NCBI RefSeq assembly: GCF_000315425.1
Contig: NZ_JH992923.1
Coordinates: 272,489-336,488 of the forward strand
From: Massilia timonae CCUG 45783
GTDB lineage: Bacteria; Pseudomonadota; Gammaproteobacteria; Burkholderiales; Burkholderiaceae_D
Direction of reading: 5' to 3'
Length of the DNA: 64,000 nucleotides
A program made the translations under genes and the position numbers. Position 1 is the first letter of the stretch, and the number at the start of each line of letters is the position of its first letter. Shown in pieces: positions 27,309 through 36,612 of the stretch. Under the pieces are notes generated by a model. It did not search any database. It saw only the letters and a program-made list of their open reading frames with translations, and had not been told where the DNA came from.

Positions 27309-29240
27309 TCAAGCGGCCGGCGCGGCCACGCCTTCCAGCAGCGCGTACAGGCGCCCGGTGTCGATCGGCTTGACCAGGTGGTGGTCGAAGCCGGCGCCGA
27401 GGATCTGGTCGCGGTCGCGCGCCTGGCCGTAGCCGGTGACCGCGACCAGCAGCGCGTTGGCCGCTTGCGGCAGCGCGCGCAGGCGCCGCGCGAGTTCGAG
27501 CCCGTCGATGCCGGGCAGGCCGATGTCGAGCAGGCAGACCTGGGGACTGAACTGCTGCGCGCATTGCAGCGCTCGCAGCGCATCGTGCTCCACCGCGACC
27601 TGGTGCCCACCCGACTCCAGCAGCATCGACAGGGTGACGGCCGCATCGACGTTGTCGTCCACGACCATCACGCGCAGCGAGCCCGGTGGCGCGGCGCTGC
27701 GCGGTTCGTCGCAGGGCGGGGCGGCGGCGTCGCTTTGGCGTTCGAGCAGCGGCAGGCAGACCGAGAACCGGCTGCCGCGGCCCGGGCCGGCGCTGTCGCA
27801 GGCGACCGCGCCGCCATGCAGATCGACCAGGCTTTTCACCAGCGCCAGGCCCAGCCCCAGGCCGCCCGAGGAGCGGTCGGACGAGCGCTCGGCCTGGGCG
27901 AACAGTTCGAAGGCGCGCGCCGCCAGCTCGGGCGCCATGCCGATGCCGTTGTCGACGACGTCGATGCACAGGCGCCGTTCGGCGTCGATGAACGATGCGA
28001 CCTCGAGGCGTCCGTCTTCAGGCGTGTATTTGGCGGCGTTGTTGAGAAGATTGGCGACCACCTGCACCAGGCGCTTGCGGTCGCCCGCGACCAGCGTGCC
28101 CGGCGGCGGCAGGCGCAACGCCAGGTCGTGGCGGCGCGCCTGGATCAGCGGCATGACCTGTTCCACCGCCTCGTGCAGCACGGCGCCGACGTCGAGCGGC
28201 TCGCTGTCGAGTTGCACCAGGCCGCGCGTGACGCGCGAGACGTCCAGCAAGTCTTCGATCAGCGCCGTCATGTGGCCGACCTGGCGCCCGATGATCTGGC
28301 TGGTGCGCTTGATCATCGTTTCGTCCAGCTTGATGCGCTGCAGCAGCTCGGCCGCGGCGCCGATCGGCGCCAGGGGATTTCTCAGCTCGTGCGCCAGCAT
28401 GGCCAGGAATTCGTCCTTGCGGCGGTCGGCCTCGCGCAGCTTTTCTTCGGCCGCCTTGCGCTCGGTGATGTCGCTGGCGGCCCCGATCCATTCGTAGACC
28501 TCGCCGGCGGTGTCGAACATCGGCACCGCGCGCGACAGGGTCCAGCCGCTGCTGCCGTCGGCGCGCCGCACCCGGTGCTCGAGCTCGAACACCGAGCGGT
28601 CGCGGATGGCGCGCGCGATCTCCTGGTGCAGCCGGCCCTGGTCCTCGGGCGGGATGTATTCTTCGAGCCAGAAGCGGTTGGCGTCGTCCGTGTCCTTCAG
28701 GAAGCCGCGGCCTTCGAGATGGCGCAGCTGGGTCCAGTCGGGATTCATGCGATAGATGACTTCGGCCGTCGCATTGGTCAGCGCGCGGAAGCGCTTCTCG
28801 CTTTCGCGCACGGCCGCCTCCGAGCGCACCTGGGCGGTGACGTCGTTATTGCTGTGCGAAATGCAGGTCAGTTCGCCGCCGGGGCCGAAGATCGGCGTGC
28901 TGGTCGAGGTCCAGAAGCGTTCCTCGAACACCGTCCGGCCATCGGGCAGCACCACGGGAATCGGATAGCGCACCGCCGGCAGGGTGTCGGGCAGGCCGGT
29001 CGCGCGCACCTTGGCGAGCGAGGCGCGCAGGTCGGCTTCGCCGGTATCTTCCGGATCGTCGGGGTTGCCGGGAAAGGCCGTGAACAGGCTGACCCCGAGC
29101 AGTTCCTCGCGGGTGCGCGACGAGGCCTTGAGGAAGGCATCGTTGACGGCGAGGATGATCGCGTCAGCCGTGGGCGACAGCAGGTAGTGCCCGAAGGGCG
29201 AGCTGTTGAAGGCTGACTCGAACAGGGTGGCAGAGAGCAT
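27309..29240 (-). CDS. Hybrid sensor histidine kinase (PAS-PAS-HisKA-HATPase-REC)
   Basis: A 643-aa cytoplasmic hybrid kinase. Order: PAS (about 1-135, FNSSPFGHYLLSPTADAIILAVNDAF), PAS (about 145-265, ATAEVIYRMNPDWTQLRHLEG), HisKA with H284 in FLAMLAHELRNPLAPI, HATPase with NLLNNAAKYTPEDG, DNGIGM and GGLGLGLALVKSLVDLHGG, then a receiver with D572 in CLLDIGLPGIDG and K in HHLVKPIDTGRL. No membrane segments. Its layout matches the other hybrid kinase at 15957, and both end in a receiver, with no DNA-binding regulator attached. Confidence 0.92.
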   Translation of the reverse strand: MLSATLFESAFNSSPFGHYLLSPTADAIILAVNDAFLKASSRTREELLGVSLFTAFPGNPDDPEDTGEADLRASLAKVRATGLPDTLPAVRYPIPVVLPDGRTVFEERFWTSTSTPIFGPGGELTCISHSNNDVTAQVRSEAAVRESEKRFRALTNATAEVIYRMNPDWTQLRHLEGRGFLKDTDDANRFWLEEYIPPEDQGRLHQEIARAIRDRSVFELEHRVRRADGSSGWTLSRAVPMFDTAGEVYEWIGAASDITERKAAEEKLREADRRKDEFLAMLAHELRNPLAPIGAAAELLQRIKLDETMIKRTSQIIGRQVGHMTALIEDLLDVSRVTRGLVQLDSEPLDVGAVLHEAVEQVMPLIQARRHDLALRLPPPGTLVAGDRKRLVQVVANLLNNAAKYTPEDGRLEVASFIDAERRLCIDVVDNGIGMAPELAARAFELFAQAERSSDRSSGGLGLGLALVKSLVDLHGGAVACDSAGPGRGSRFSVCLPLLERQSDAAAPPCDEPRSAAPPGSLRVMVVDDNVDAAVTLSMLLESGGHQVAVEHDALRALQCAQQFSPQVCLLDIGLPGIDGLELARRLRALPQAANALLVAVTGYGQARDRDQILGAGFDHHLVKPIDTGRLYALLEGVAAPAA

Positions 29241-29443
29241 CGTCGCCCGAAAACCGGTTGAAGGAGCCGGAATTATAGGGCAGAAGCGGGCGTGTTAAAC
29301 GTACAATTGAAGCGGTCACGCTTCTTGTATGCACGATTGGTAAATGCCTTGCTTCGTCGAATGAAACAAGTCGGGACGTCGCCGGATGCCGGCATGGAAA
29401 CGGTGGCGCGCCGATGCGCGCGGGCATGTGAGCAAGCGGGACG

Positions 29444-29471
29444 GTGAAAAGCCCCGGCGGTTGCGTATAAT
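29444..29471 (+). promoter_or_regulatory. Promoter of the NYN-LOTUS gene
   Basis: A perfect -10 TATAAT at 29466-29471, 41 nt before the start codon, with a weak -35-like GTGAAA at 29444-29449 (spacer 16). Start -10 distance leaves a short 5' leader. Confidence 0.5.
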
Positions 29472-29512
29472 CGCCGTTAGCTTGTCCACTTATTACCAGA
29501 AAACAACAACTC

Positions 29513-30994
29513 ATGGCCTCATCTTCCGACAACATCAGCATGGCGGTGTTCTGCGACTTCGAAAACGTCGCACTGGGCGTGCGCGACGCCAACTACGAGA
29601 AATTCGACATCAAGCCGGTGCTGGAGCGCCTGCTGCTCAAGGGCAGCATCGTGGTCAAGAAGTCCTACTGCGACTGGGACCGCTACAAGGGCTTCAAGGC
29701 GGCCATGCACGAGGCGAACTTCGAGCTGATCGAGATCCCGCACGTGCGCCAGTCGGGCAAGAATTCGGCCGACATCCGCCTGGTGGTCGACGCCCTCGAC
29801 CTGTGCTACACCAAGTCGCACGTCAATACCTTCGTCATCATCAGCGGCGACTCCGACTTTTCGCCGCTGGTCTCCAAGCTGCGCGAGAACGCCAAGCAGG
29901 TGATCGGCGTCGGCGTCAAGCAGTCGACCTCCGACCTCCTGGTGGCCAACTGCGACGAATTCATCTTCTACGACGACCTGGTGCGCGAAAAGAACCGCGC
30001 CACCGCCAAGCGCAAGGAAGAGCAGGAGGCGCGCAAGGGCCAGTCGACGCGGCGCCCCAATGCGAGCGACGACAAGCGCAAGGAAGAACTCGAGGCGCGC
30101 AAGGTGCAGGCGCTGGACATGGTGGTCGAGACCTTCGACGCCCTGGTATCCGAGCGCGGCGACACCGGCAAGATCTGGGCTTCGCTGCTGAAAGACACCC
30201 TCAAGCGCCGCCGTCCGGACTTTTCCGAGACCTATTACGGCTTCCGCACCTTCGGCAACCTGCTCGAAGAAGCGCAGACCCGCGGCCTGTTCGAGTTCGG
30301 CCGCGACGAGAAGTCGGGCACCTACGTCTACCGCAGCGCCAACGCGCCGGCCCTGGTCCCGAGCGTCGACACTGCCGCGCAGGATGTCGCCCAGGCGCCG
30401 GACGCCGTGGTCCAGGACCTGGTCGATGCCATCGCCCCGGTCGAAGGCGTGGCCGAAGAAGCGGCCAAGCCCGACACCCGCCGGGGCCGTGGCCGCGGTG
30501 GCCGCAAGGGTGGTCGCGCCGAAGCGGCGCCGACCTCGGCGCCGATCCCGGCCCTGCTGGAACCGGTCGTGACCGACGCCGAGGCCCTCGGGCAGCCCGC
30601 CTCGCAGCCGACGCTGTTCGTGAGCGAGCCGGAAGCGCCCGCCGCCCAGGACGCAGCGCCGGCCGAAGCTGCGCCGGCCGAAGCGGCCCCGGTCAAGGAA
30701 CGCCGCCGCACGCCGCGCAAGCCGTCCGCCAAGAAGCTGGCGGAACAGGCCGCGCTGGCGGTCGTGGCCGAGGAGGCCGCCGCCGTGCCGGCAGCGGCCG
30801 AAGCCGAAGCCAGGGCCGATGCCGCACAGCCGGAAGCCGAGCCGGTGTCGGAAGAGACCCGCGACGAAACCCAGGACGACGCCAAGCCGGCGCGCAAGAA
30901 AACGGCCCGTCCGGCCCACAAGGCGCCGGCGCGCAAGGCAGCGCCGCGCGCGCGCCGCCCGGCCAAGCCGAAGACCGGCGCCGAGAACGGCTGA
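29513..30994 (+). CDS. NYN domain protein with LOTUS-like domain and Ala/Lys-rich tail
   Basis: A 493-aa protein of the LabA/DUF88 NYN group, a PIN-like nuclease fold. Seen: FCDFENVAL with D15, the SADIRLVVDALD segment and ISGDSDFSPLVSKLRE, giving the acidic metal-binding set of NYN domains (residues 8-160). A basic linker (KRKEEQEARK) leads to a LOTUS/OST-HTH-like domain (about 200-275, KIWASLLKDTLKRRRPDFSETYYGFRTFGNLLEEAQ), which in other proteins binds RNA. The last 200 residues are low-complexity Ala/Glu/Pro then Lys/Arg/Ala (histone-H1-like), likely disordered and nucleic-acid binding. RNA degradation or RNA binding is the probable role; substrate unknown. Confidence 0.88.
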   Translation: MASSSDNISMAVFCDFENVALGVRDANYEKFDIKPVLERLLLKGSIVVKKSYCDWDRYKGFKAAMHEANFELIEIPHVRQSGKNSADIRLVVDALDLCYTKSHVNTFVIISGDSDFSPLVSKLRENAKQVIGVGVKQSTSDLLVANCDEFIFYDDLVREKNRATAKRKEEQEARKGQSTRRPNASDDKRKEELEARKVQALDMVVETFDALVSERGDTGKIWASLLKDTLKRRRPDFSETYYGFRTFGNLLEEAQTRGLFEFGRDEKSGTYVYRSANAPALVPSVDTAAQDVAQAPDAVVQDLVDAIAPVEGVAEEAAKPDTRRGRGRGGRKGGRAEAAPTSAPIPALLEPVVTDAEALGQPASQPTLFVSEPEAPAAQDAAPAEAAPAEAAPVKERRRTPRKPSAKKLAEQAALAVVAEEAAAVPAAAEAEARADAAQPEAEPVSEETRDETQDDAKPARKKTARPAHKAPARKAAPRARRPAKPKTGAENG

Positions 30995-31104
30995 TCCGTC
31001 GAAGGGGAGGGATGGCGCGTGCGCCATCCCCGCCGCGCCGATGCAATAATGGCATCGCCTGTCCGGCCCCGGGCAGGCGCCATCCGGCCGCGAAGGAGCC
31101 CGCC

Positions 31105-31536
31105 ATGCGCACAGTTGCCAGCCTGTTGCTGTTGTCCCTGCTGGGCGCCTGCCCGCCGGCGCTGGCGCAGAAGGGCCCGGCCGCCGACCATCCGATCCTC
31201 GGCATCTGGCGCCTCGCGGTGCCCGCTACCCACTGCCTCGAAACCTACCGCTTCCGCGCCGACGGCACCACGCTGGTCACCAGCGCCGCCGAGATTTCCG
31301 AGAGCGTCTACACGATCCCCAACGAGCCCGATCCCGACGGCTTCTATCGCCTGACCGACCGCGTCACCAAGGACAACGGCAAGCCCGATTGCTCCGGCAA
31401 CGTCATGAAGCCGGGCGCCAACGCCACCCATTTCGTGCGCTTCCATCCGTCCGGCACGCTGTTCCTGCTGTGCGCCGAAGCCTCGATCGAGGCCTGCATC
31501 GGCCCCTTCACGCGGGTGCGCGGCGAAGAAATCTGA
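31105..31536 (+). CDS. Small secreted hypothetical protein
   Basis: A 143-aa protein with a signal peptide (MRTVASLLLLSLLGACPPALA). The LGAC tract resembles a lipobox, but the following Pro and a good signal peptidase I site (ALA-QK) leave lipidation uncertain. The mature part begins HPILGIWRLAVP and has beta-strand-like segments (CLETYRFRADGTTLVTS, FYRLTDRVTKDNG, HFVRFHPSGTLFLLC), suggestive of a small lipocalin-like barrel. Four Cys may pair. A strong ribosome site (GAAGGAG) sits 8 nt before ATG 31105. No family recognised. Confidence 0.65.
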   Translation: MRTVASLLLLSLLGACPPALAQKGPAADHPILGIWRLAVPATHCLETYRFRADGTTLVTSAAEISESVYTIPNEPDPDGFYRLTDRVTKDNGKPDCSGNVMKPGANATHFVRFHPSGTLFLLCAEASIEACIGPFTRVRGEEI

Positions 31537-31628
31537 GCGGCGGATCGATGGCGTGCCTGAGCGCCGGCCCTTGGGCCAGCGCGGCGCAGGGTGTATATTG
31601 CTGAGCGAAACGTCAACCTCGGCATCCC

Positions 31629-33113
31629 ATGTCCCCGCTACTCCTCTTCTGCATCCTCATCGCTTATTTCGCATTGCTGCTCGGCGTCGCCTGGGCCACC
31701 TCGAAAGGCGCCAACAACGACAGCTTCTTCATCGGTAACAAGAGCAGCAACTGGATGCTGGTCGCCTTCGGCATGGTCGGCACCACCCTGTCCGGCGTCA
31801 CGTTCGTGAGCGTGCCGGGCGCGGTCGGCGTCGACGGCTTCGGCTATGCCCAGATCGTGATCGGCTACGTGATCGGCTACATCGCCGTGGCCTACGTGCT
31901 GCTGCCGCTCTACTACCGCCTGCAGCTGACTTCGATCTATCACTACCTCGACGTGCGCCTGGGGCGACGCGCCTACCAGAGCGGCGCCGGCTTCTTCATC
32001 GTCTCGCGCCTGCTGGGCGCCACCGCGCGCCTGTACCTGGTGGTGAACATCCTGCAGGCGATCATCCTCGACAGCCTGGGCGTGCCGTTCTGGCTCAGCA
32101 CCCTGGTCGTGCTGGGCATGATCCTGCTGTATACCTACCAGGGCGGGGTGAAGACCATCGTCTGGACCGACACCCTGCAGACCAGCTGCATGCTGTTCGG
32201 CCTGTTCGCGTGCGTCTGGATCCTGCTGGGCGAACTGAACATGTCGATCCCGGAAAGCCTGAACCAGATGCAGTCGCAGGGCCTGGCCAACGTCTTCACG
32301 CATGACGTCGACAGCCCCAATTTCTGGCTCAAGCAGATCATCGCCGGCGCCCTGATCACGATCACCATGACCGGCATGGACCAGGAAATGATGCAGAAGA
32401 CCATCTCGGTCAAGACCCTGAAGGATTCGCAGAAGAACATGCTGACCCTGACCGCGGTGCTGGTCGTGGTGCTGCTGTCCTTCGTGTTCCTGGGCGGCCT
32501 GCTGTACCTGTATGCGCCGATGGTCGGCGTGACCGCCACGGGCGACAAGATCTTCCCGGCGGTGGTGATGGGCCACCTGCCGGCGGCCTTGCAGATCATC
32601 TTCCTGATCGCCCTGATCTCGGCCCTGTTCCCCAGCGCCGACGGCGCCATCACGGCGCTGACCTCGTCGACCTGCATCGACCTGCTCGGCATCAAGCGCC
32701 GCACCGACCTGACCCAGGCCCAGGCCGAAAGCCTGCGCCGCCGCGTGCACCTGGGCTTCGCCTTCCTGTTCCTGCTGCTGGTGCTGGGCTTCAAGGCGGC
32801 CGACAATCCGAGCATGATCGGCGTGATCCTCAAGCTGGCGGCCTATACCTACGGCCCCTTGCTCGGCCTGTTCGCCTTCGGCATGCTGACCGCGCGCATG
32901 CCGAACGACCGTTTGGTCCCGCTGGTGACGATCGGCGCACCCGTCCTGTGCGCGATCCTTGAGTACAATCAGGCTTATCTGCTCGGCGCTTACCGCCTCG
33001 GGCTGGAATTACTGTTGATTAACGGCATACTGGTGTTTGCCGGCTTGTATGCGATCTCGCATCGCGTCCCTGGCGTCGCCGGGGACGGGCAGGTCGCCCG
33101 ACCGCTTCCTTGA
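31629..33113 (+). CDS. Sodium:solute symporter (SSS family)
   Basis: A 494-aa inner-membrane Na+-coupled symporter. Seen: about 13 hydrophobic helices, FFIGNKSSNWMLVAFGMVGTTLSGVTFVSVPG near TM1-TM2 (Na+-site region of SSS proteins), the LLYTYQGGVKTIVWTDTLQT signature, and the second half with SALFPSADGAITALTSSTCIDLLG. It has no kinase-like C-terminal extension. A -10-like TATATT lies about 35 nt upstream. Substrate cannot be assigned. The sppA gene follows after 17 nt. Confidence 0.9.
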   Translation: MSPLLLFCILIAYFALLLGVAWATSKGANNDSFFIGNKSSNWMLVAFGMVGTTLSGVTFVSVPGAVGVDGFGYAQIVIGYVIGYIAVAYVLLPLYYRLQLTSIYHYLDVRLGRRAYQSGAGFFIVSRLLGATARLYLVVNILQAIILDSLGVPFWLSTLVVLGMILLYTYQGGVKTIVWTDTLQTSCMLFGLFACVWILLGELNMSIPESLNQMQSQGLANVFTHDVDSPNFWLKQIIAGALITITMTGMDQEMMQKTISVKTLKDSQKNMLTLTAVLVVVLLSFVFLGGLLYLYAPMVGVTATGDKIFPAVVMGHLPAALQIIFLIALISALFPSADGAITALTSSTCIDLLGIKRRTDLTQAQAESLRRRVHLGFAFLFLLLVLGFKAADNPSMIGVILKLAAYTYGPLLGLFAFGMLTARMPNDRLVPLVTIGAPVLCAILEYNQAYLLGAYRLGLELLLINGILVFAGLYAISHRVPGVAGDGQVARPLP

Positions 33114-33130
33114 CCTAGACTGGAGTTTCG

Positions 33131-34987
33131 ATGGCCTTCAAGCCCCTGAGCGCGTTGCGGCGCGGGTTCGTGTTCCTGTGGACCGCGCTCGACGTGACCC
33201 GCCGCACCTTCTTCAACCTGCTGTTCCTGCTGATCCTCGTCCTGATCGTCGCGATGTTCTTCGGCGGCGGCGTCAAGCCGCTGTCGGAAAAGACCGCGCT
33301 GGTGGTCGAGGTGAAGGGCGACCTGGTCGAGCAGTACGAGACCACCTTGCGCGACACGGTGCTCGACAACGTGGGCGGCGACAGCAAGCGCACCGTGCGC
33401 CTGCGCGACGTGACCCAGGTGCTCGACAACGCCGCGCGCGACCCCAACATCACCAGCGTGGTGCTGCTGCTGGACGAGATGAACGGCGGCGGCATGGCCA
33501 TGCTGCGCGAGTTCGGCGCCGCGGTGGACCGCGTCAAGAAGGCCGGCAAGACGGTCGTGGCCTGGAGCGGCCAGTACGACCAGAAGCGCTACCTGGTCGC
33601 CTCGCACGCCAACGAAGTCTACGTCCACCCGATGGGCATGGTGCTGATCGAGGGCTTCGGCGGGCGCCGCAACTACTACCGCGACGCGCTCGACAAGGTC
33701 GGCGTGACGGTCAACCTGGTCAAGGTCGGCACCTACAAGAGCGCGGCCGAGCCGTATATCGCCAACGGCCCGTCGGACGCCGCGCGCGAGGCCGACGCCT
33801 ACCTGTACAACGCGATGTGGGCCGGCTACACCGGCCTGGTCGAAAAGAACCGAAAGCTGCCCGACGGAGCGCTGGCCAGCATGATCGACACGCTGCCCGA
33901 GCGCATGGAAGCGGCCGGCGGCAGCGCCGCCAGGGTCGCCCTGCAGGCCAAGCTGGTCGACGGCCTCAAGACCCGCGACGAGTTGCGCGCGCTGATGGTC
34001 AAGCGCGGCGTCTACGAAGAAGACATCAAGTCGTTCCGCCAGATCAGCTTCCATGAATACCTGGCGCGCCATCCGCAGAAAGCCTTCGGCGACGCGGTCG
34101 GCGTGATCGTTGCCTCCGGCACCATCACCGACGGCGCCGGCGGTCCCGGCGTGATCGGCGGTCGCGCCACGGCCAACCTGATCCGCCAGGCGCGCGAAGA
34201 CGATTCGATCAAGGCCCTGGTGCTGCGCGTCGATTCGCCCGGCGGCAGCGCCTATGGTTCCGAGTTGATCCGGCGCGAGCTGGAACTGACGCGCGCCGCC
34301 GGCAAGCCGGTGGTGGTGTCGATGGGCAGCGTGGCGGCGTCGGGCGGCTACTGGATCTCGATGGCGTCCGACGAAGTCATCGCCGACCCGGCCACCATCA
34401 CCGGCTCGATCGGCGTGTTCGCGCTGCTGCCGACCGCCGACAAGGTGGCCGACAAGCTGGGCGTGCGCACCGAGGGCGTGACCACCACCTGGCTGGCCGA
34501 CGCCTACAATCCGCTGCGTCCGCTCGATCCGCGTTTCGAGAAGCTGGTCCAGCAGAGCATCAACAACGTGTATGCCGACTTCACCAGCAAGGCGGCGGCG
34601 GCGCGCAAGACCACGCAGGCGAAAATCGACGAAGTGGGGCAGGGCCGCGTCTGGACCGGCGCCCAGGCCAAGGAGCGCGGCCTGGTCGACCGCCTGGGCA
34701 GCTACAACGACGCCCTGGCCTCGGCCGCCGGCCGCGCCAAGCTGGCCAAGGATTACCGCGTGGTCTACGTCGAGCGTCCGGTCACGCGCGTGGAGCGCTT
34801 CCTGCAGATGGCCGGCGCCTCGGCGGCGCAGGCGATGACGATCCAGGTCAAGCTGGGCCTGGTCGAACAGGCGATTCCGGCGGGCCCGGTCGGCCAGGTG
34901 GCGCAAGACATGGCCTTCCTGTCTGAACTGACTCAGGAGCGCAAGCCGTTCGCGGCGGTGGCCCATTGCTTCTGCGGCAATTGGTGA
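33131..34987 (+). CDS. sppA: Signal peptide peptidase SppA, 67-kDa type
   Basis: SppA, 618 aa, degrades cleaved signal peptides at the inner membrane. Seen: an N-terminal membrane anchor (about 19-42) and two tandem ClpP-like domains. The dyad is split as in E. coli: general-base lysine K203 in VGTYKSAAEPY of the first domain and nucleophile S404 in MGSVAASGGYW of the second, with DSPGGSAYGSELIRREL before it. Spacing (203/404) is close to that of E. coli (209/409). A rho-independent terminator follows 45 nt after the stop. Confidence 0.96.
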   Translation: MAFKPLSALRRGFVFLWTALDVTRRTFFNLLFLLILVLIVAMFFGGGVKPLSEKTALVVEVKGDLVEQYETTLRDTVLDNVGGDSKRTVRLRDVTQVLDNAARDPNITSVVLLLDEMNGGGMAMLREFGAAVDRVKKAGKTVVAWSGQYDQKRYLVASHANEVYVHPMGMVLIEGFGGRRNYYRDALDKVGVTVNLVKVGTYKSAAEPYIANGPSDAAREADAYLYNAMWAGYTGLVEKNRKLPDGALASMIDTLPERMEAAGGSAARVALQAKLVDGLKTRDELRALMVKRGVYEEDIKSFRQISFHEYLARHPQKAFGDAVGVIVASGTITDGAGGPGVIGGRATANLIRQAREDDSIKALVLRVDSPGGSAYGSELIRRELELTRAAGKPVVVSMGSVAASGGYWISMASDEVIADPATITGSIGVFALLPTADKVADKLGVRTEGVTTTWLADAYNPLRPLDPRFEKLVQQSINNVYADFTSKAAAARKTTQAKIDEVGQGRVWTGAQAKERGLVDRLGSYNDALASAAGRAKLAKDYRVVYVERPVTRVERFLQMAGASAAQAMTIQVKLGLVEQAIPAGPVGQVAQDMAFLSELTQERKPFAAVAHCFCGNW

Positions 34988-35032
34988 GCAATCTTGTAAG
35001 CAGTTTGTAACTGATTAATACAGTGTTTTGGC

Positions 35033-35062
35033 GGGCGCGAGCGGAATCTCGCGCCCGTTTTT
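35033..35062 (+). terminator. Rho-independent terminator after sppA
   Basis: Stem GGGCGCGAG (35033-35041) and CTCGCGCCC (35048-35056) with a CGGAAT loop, followed by GTTTTTCG. A 9-bp perfect G/C stem with a T-run; a convincing terminator. Confidence 0.92.
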
Positions 35063-35237
35063 CGTTTACGTCGCCTAAATAGAGGCGAACTGTGTAAATC
35101 GGCGTTAAGGCGGGTGGAAACGCACGGTTTCAGTGGAAGAGCAGTGTACGTTACGAAACATTGTGAGTGAAACGGCCATGCTAAAGTCATTGTGACCCGT
35201 ATTGCGCAAGTATCAAATCTATAGAACAAGGACAAGC

Positions 35238-36575
35238 ATGGACCAGCATCTCCCGCCCCATCCAATCACCGACCGTCCCGCCCGCACCCGGCGCGCCCGC
35301 CTCATCGGCGGGGTGATCGCCGTGCTGTCGATGGTGGCGCTGGGCGGCCTCGCCTGGTGGCTTACCCACCAGCCGGCGGGCGGCCCCGGTGGCGCGGGTG
35401 GGCCGGGGATGGCGGCCGGCGGCCCCGGCGGCCCGGGCGGCGGGCGCGGTCCGGGTGGACGGGGCGGCCCGGCCACCACGGTGGGCGTGGCGACCGCCCA
35501 GCAGGCCGACCTGCCGGTGACCCTGGACGCGCTCGGCACCGTGGTCGCCGCGGCGACCGCCACCGTGCGTCCGCAGGTCTCGGGCGTGGTCCAGAAGATC
35601 CATTTCACCGAGGGCCAGCTGGTCAAGCAGGGCCAGGTGCTGGCGACGATCGATCCGCGCCCGTTCGAGATGGCCTTGCTGCAGGCGCGCGGCCAGCGCC
35701 AGCGCGACGAAGCCCAGTTGGAGAGCGCGCGCCTGATGCTGTCGCGCTACCGCACCCTGCTCGAGCAGGATTCGATCGCGCGCCAGGAAGTCGATACCCA
35801 GGCCGCGCTGGTCAAGCAGCTCGAAGGCACGGTGATGACCGACAAGGCGTCCGAAGGCACGGCCCAGCTGAACCTGGATTATGCGACGGTGCGCGCCCCG
35901 ATCAGCGGCCGCGTCGGCCTGCGCACGGTCGACGTGGGCAACCTGGTCGGCAGCGGCGATGCGACCGGCATCGCCGTCATCACCCAGCTGTCGCCGATCG
36001 ACGTCGAATTCGCCGTGCCGCAAGACCACCTGCCGACGCTGCAGGGACGCATCGCGCAGGACGCGAAGCTGCCGGCCACCGCGCTGGACCGCACCCGCAC
36101 CGAGGCGCTGGCCACCGGCAGCTTCATCGCGCTCGACAACCAGGTCGACACCCAGACCGGCACCGTGCGCGCCAAGGCGCGCTTCGCCAATGGCGACAAC
36201 AAGCTGTTCCCGAGCCAGTTCGTCAACCTGCGCCTGACCGTCGACACCCTGCGCGACGCGGTGGTGGTGCCGGTGACGGCGCTGCGCCATGGCGCCAACG
36301 GCGACTTCGTGTATGTCCTGAATCCGGAAGCGCGCACCGTGGCGCTGCGCATCGTCCAGCGCGGCCAGGCGACCGTGGACAAGGTGCAGATCGCCAGCGG
36401 CCTGAAGGTGGGCGAGCAGGTGATCACCGAAGGCGCCGACCGCCTGCGTGACGGCGCCAGCGTGGTGTTGCCGGGCGATCGTCCGGCCGGCGCCGGCGCG
36501 CGCGGCCAGGGTCAGGGGCAGGGCCAGGGTCGTGGCCAGGGCGCAGGCCGTCCGGCCCAGGGAGCACAGCAATGA
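35238..36575 (+). CDS. mdtA: RND efflux membrane-fusion (adaptor) subunit, MdtA-like
   Basis: A 445-aa periplasmic adaptor of a tripartite RND pump. Seen: one N-terminal membrane anchor (about 19-40), then a Gly/Pro/Ala-rich linker of about 30 residues, the lipoyl half-motif SGVVQKIHFTEGQLVKQGQVLATIDPRPFE, an alpha-hairpin, TVRAPISGRVGLRTVDVGN and a beta-barrel domain ending SGLKVGEQVITEGADRL. The end is again Gly/Gln-rich (GQGQGQGRGQGAG). The start at 35238 has an AAGGACA site. It leads an operon with two permeases and an outer membrane factor, the MdtABC arrangement. Confidence 0.92.
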   Translation: MDQHLPPHPITDRPARTRRARLIGGVIAVLSMVALGGLAWWLTHQPAGGPGGAGGPGMAAGGPGGPGGGRGPGGRGGPATTVGVATAQQADLPVTLDALGTVVAAATATVRPQVSGVVQKIHFTEGQLVKQGQVLATIDPRPFEMALLQARGQRQRDEAQLESARLMLSRYRTLLEQDSIARQEVDTQAALVKQLEGTVMTDKASEGTAQLNLDYATVRAPISGRVGLRTVDVGNLVGSGDATGIAVITQLSPIDVEFAVPQDHLPTLQGRIAQDAKLPATALDRTRTEALATGSFIALDNQVDTQTGTVRAKARFANGDNKLFPSQFVNLRLTVDTLRDAVVVPVTALRHGANGDFVYVLNPEARTVALRIVQRGQATVDKVQIASGLKVGEQVITEGADRLRDGASVVLPGDRPAGAGARGQGQGQGQGRGQGAGRPAQGAQQ

Positions 36576-36612
36576 TGTTGCGGCGCCGCGATGAACGCGC
36601 GGGGAGCATCCG

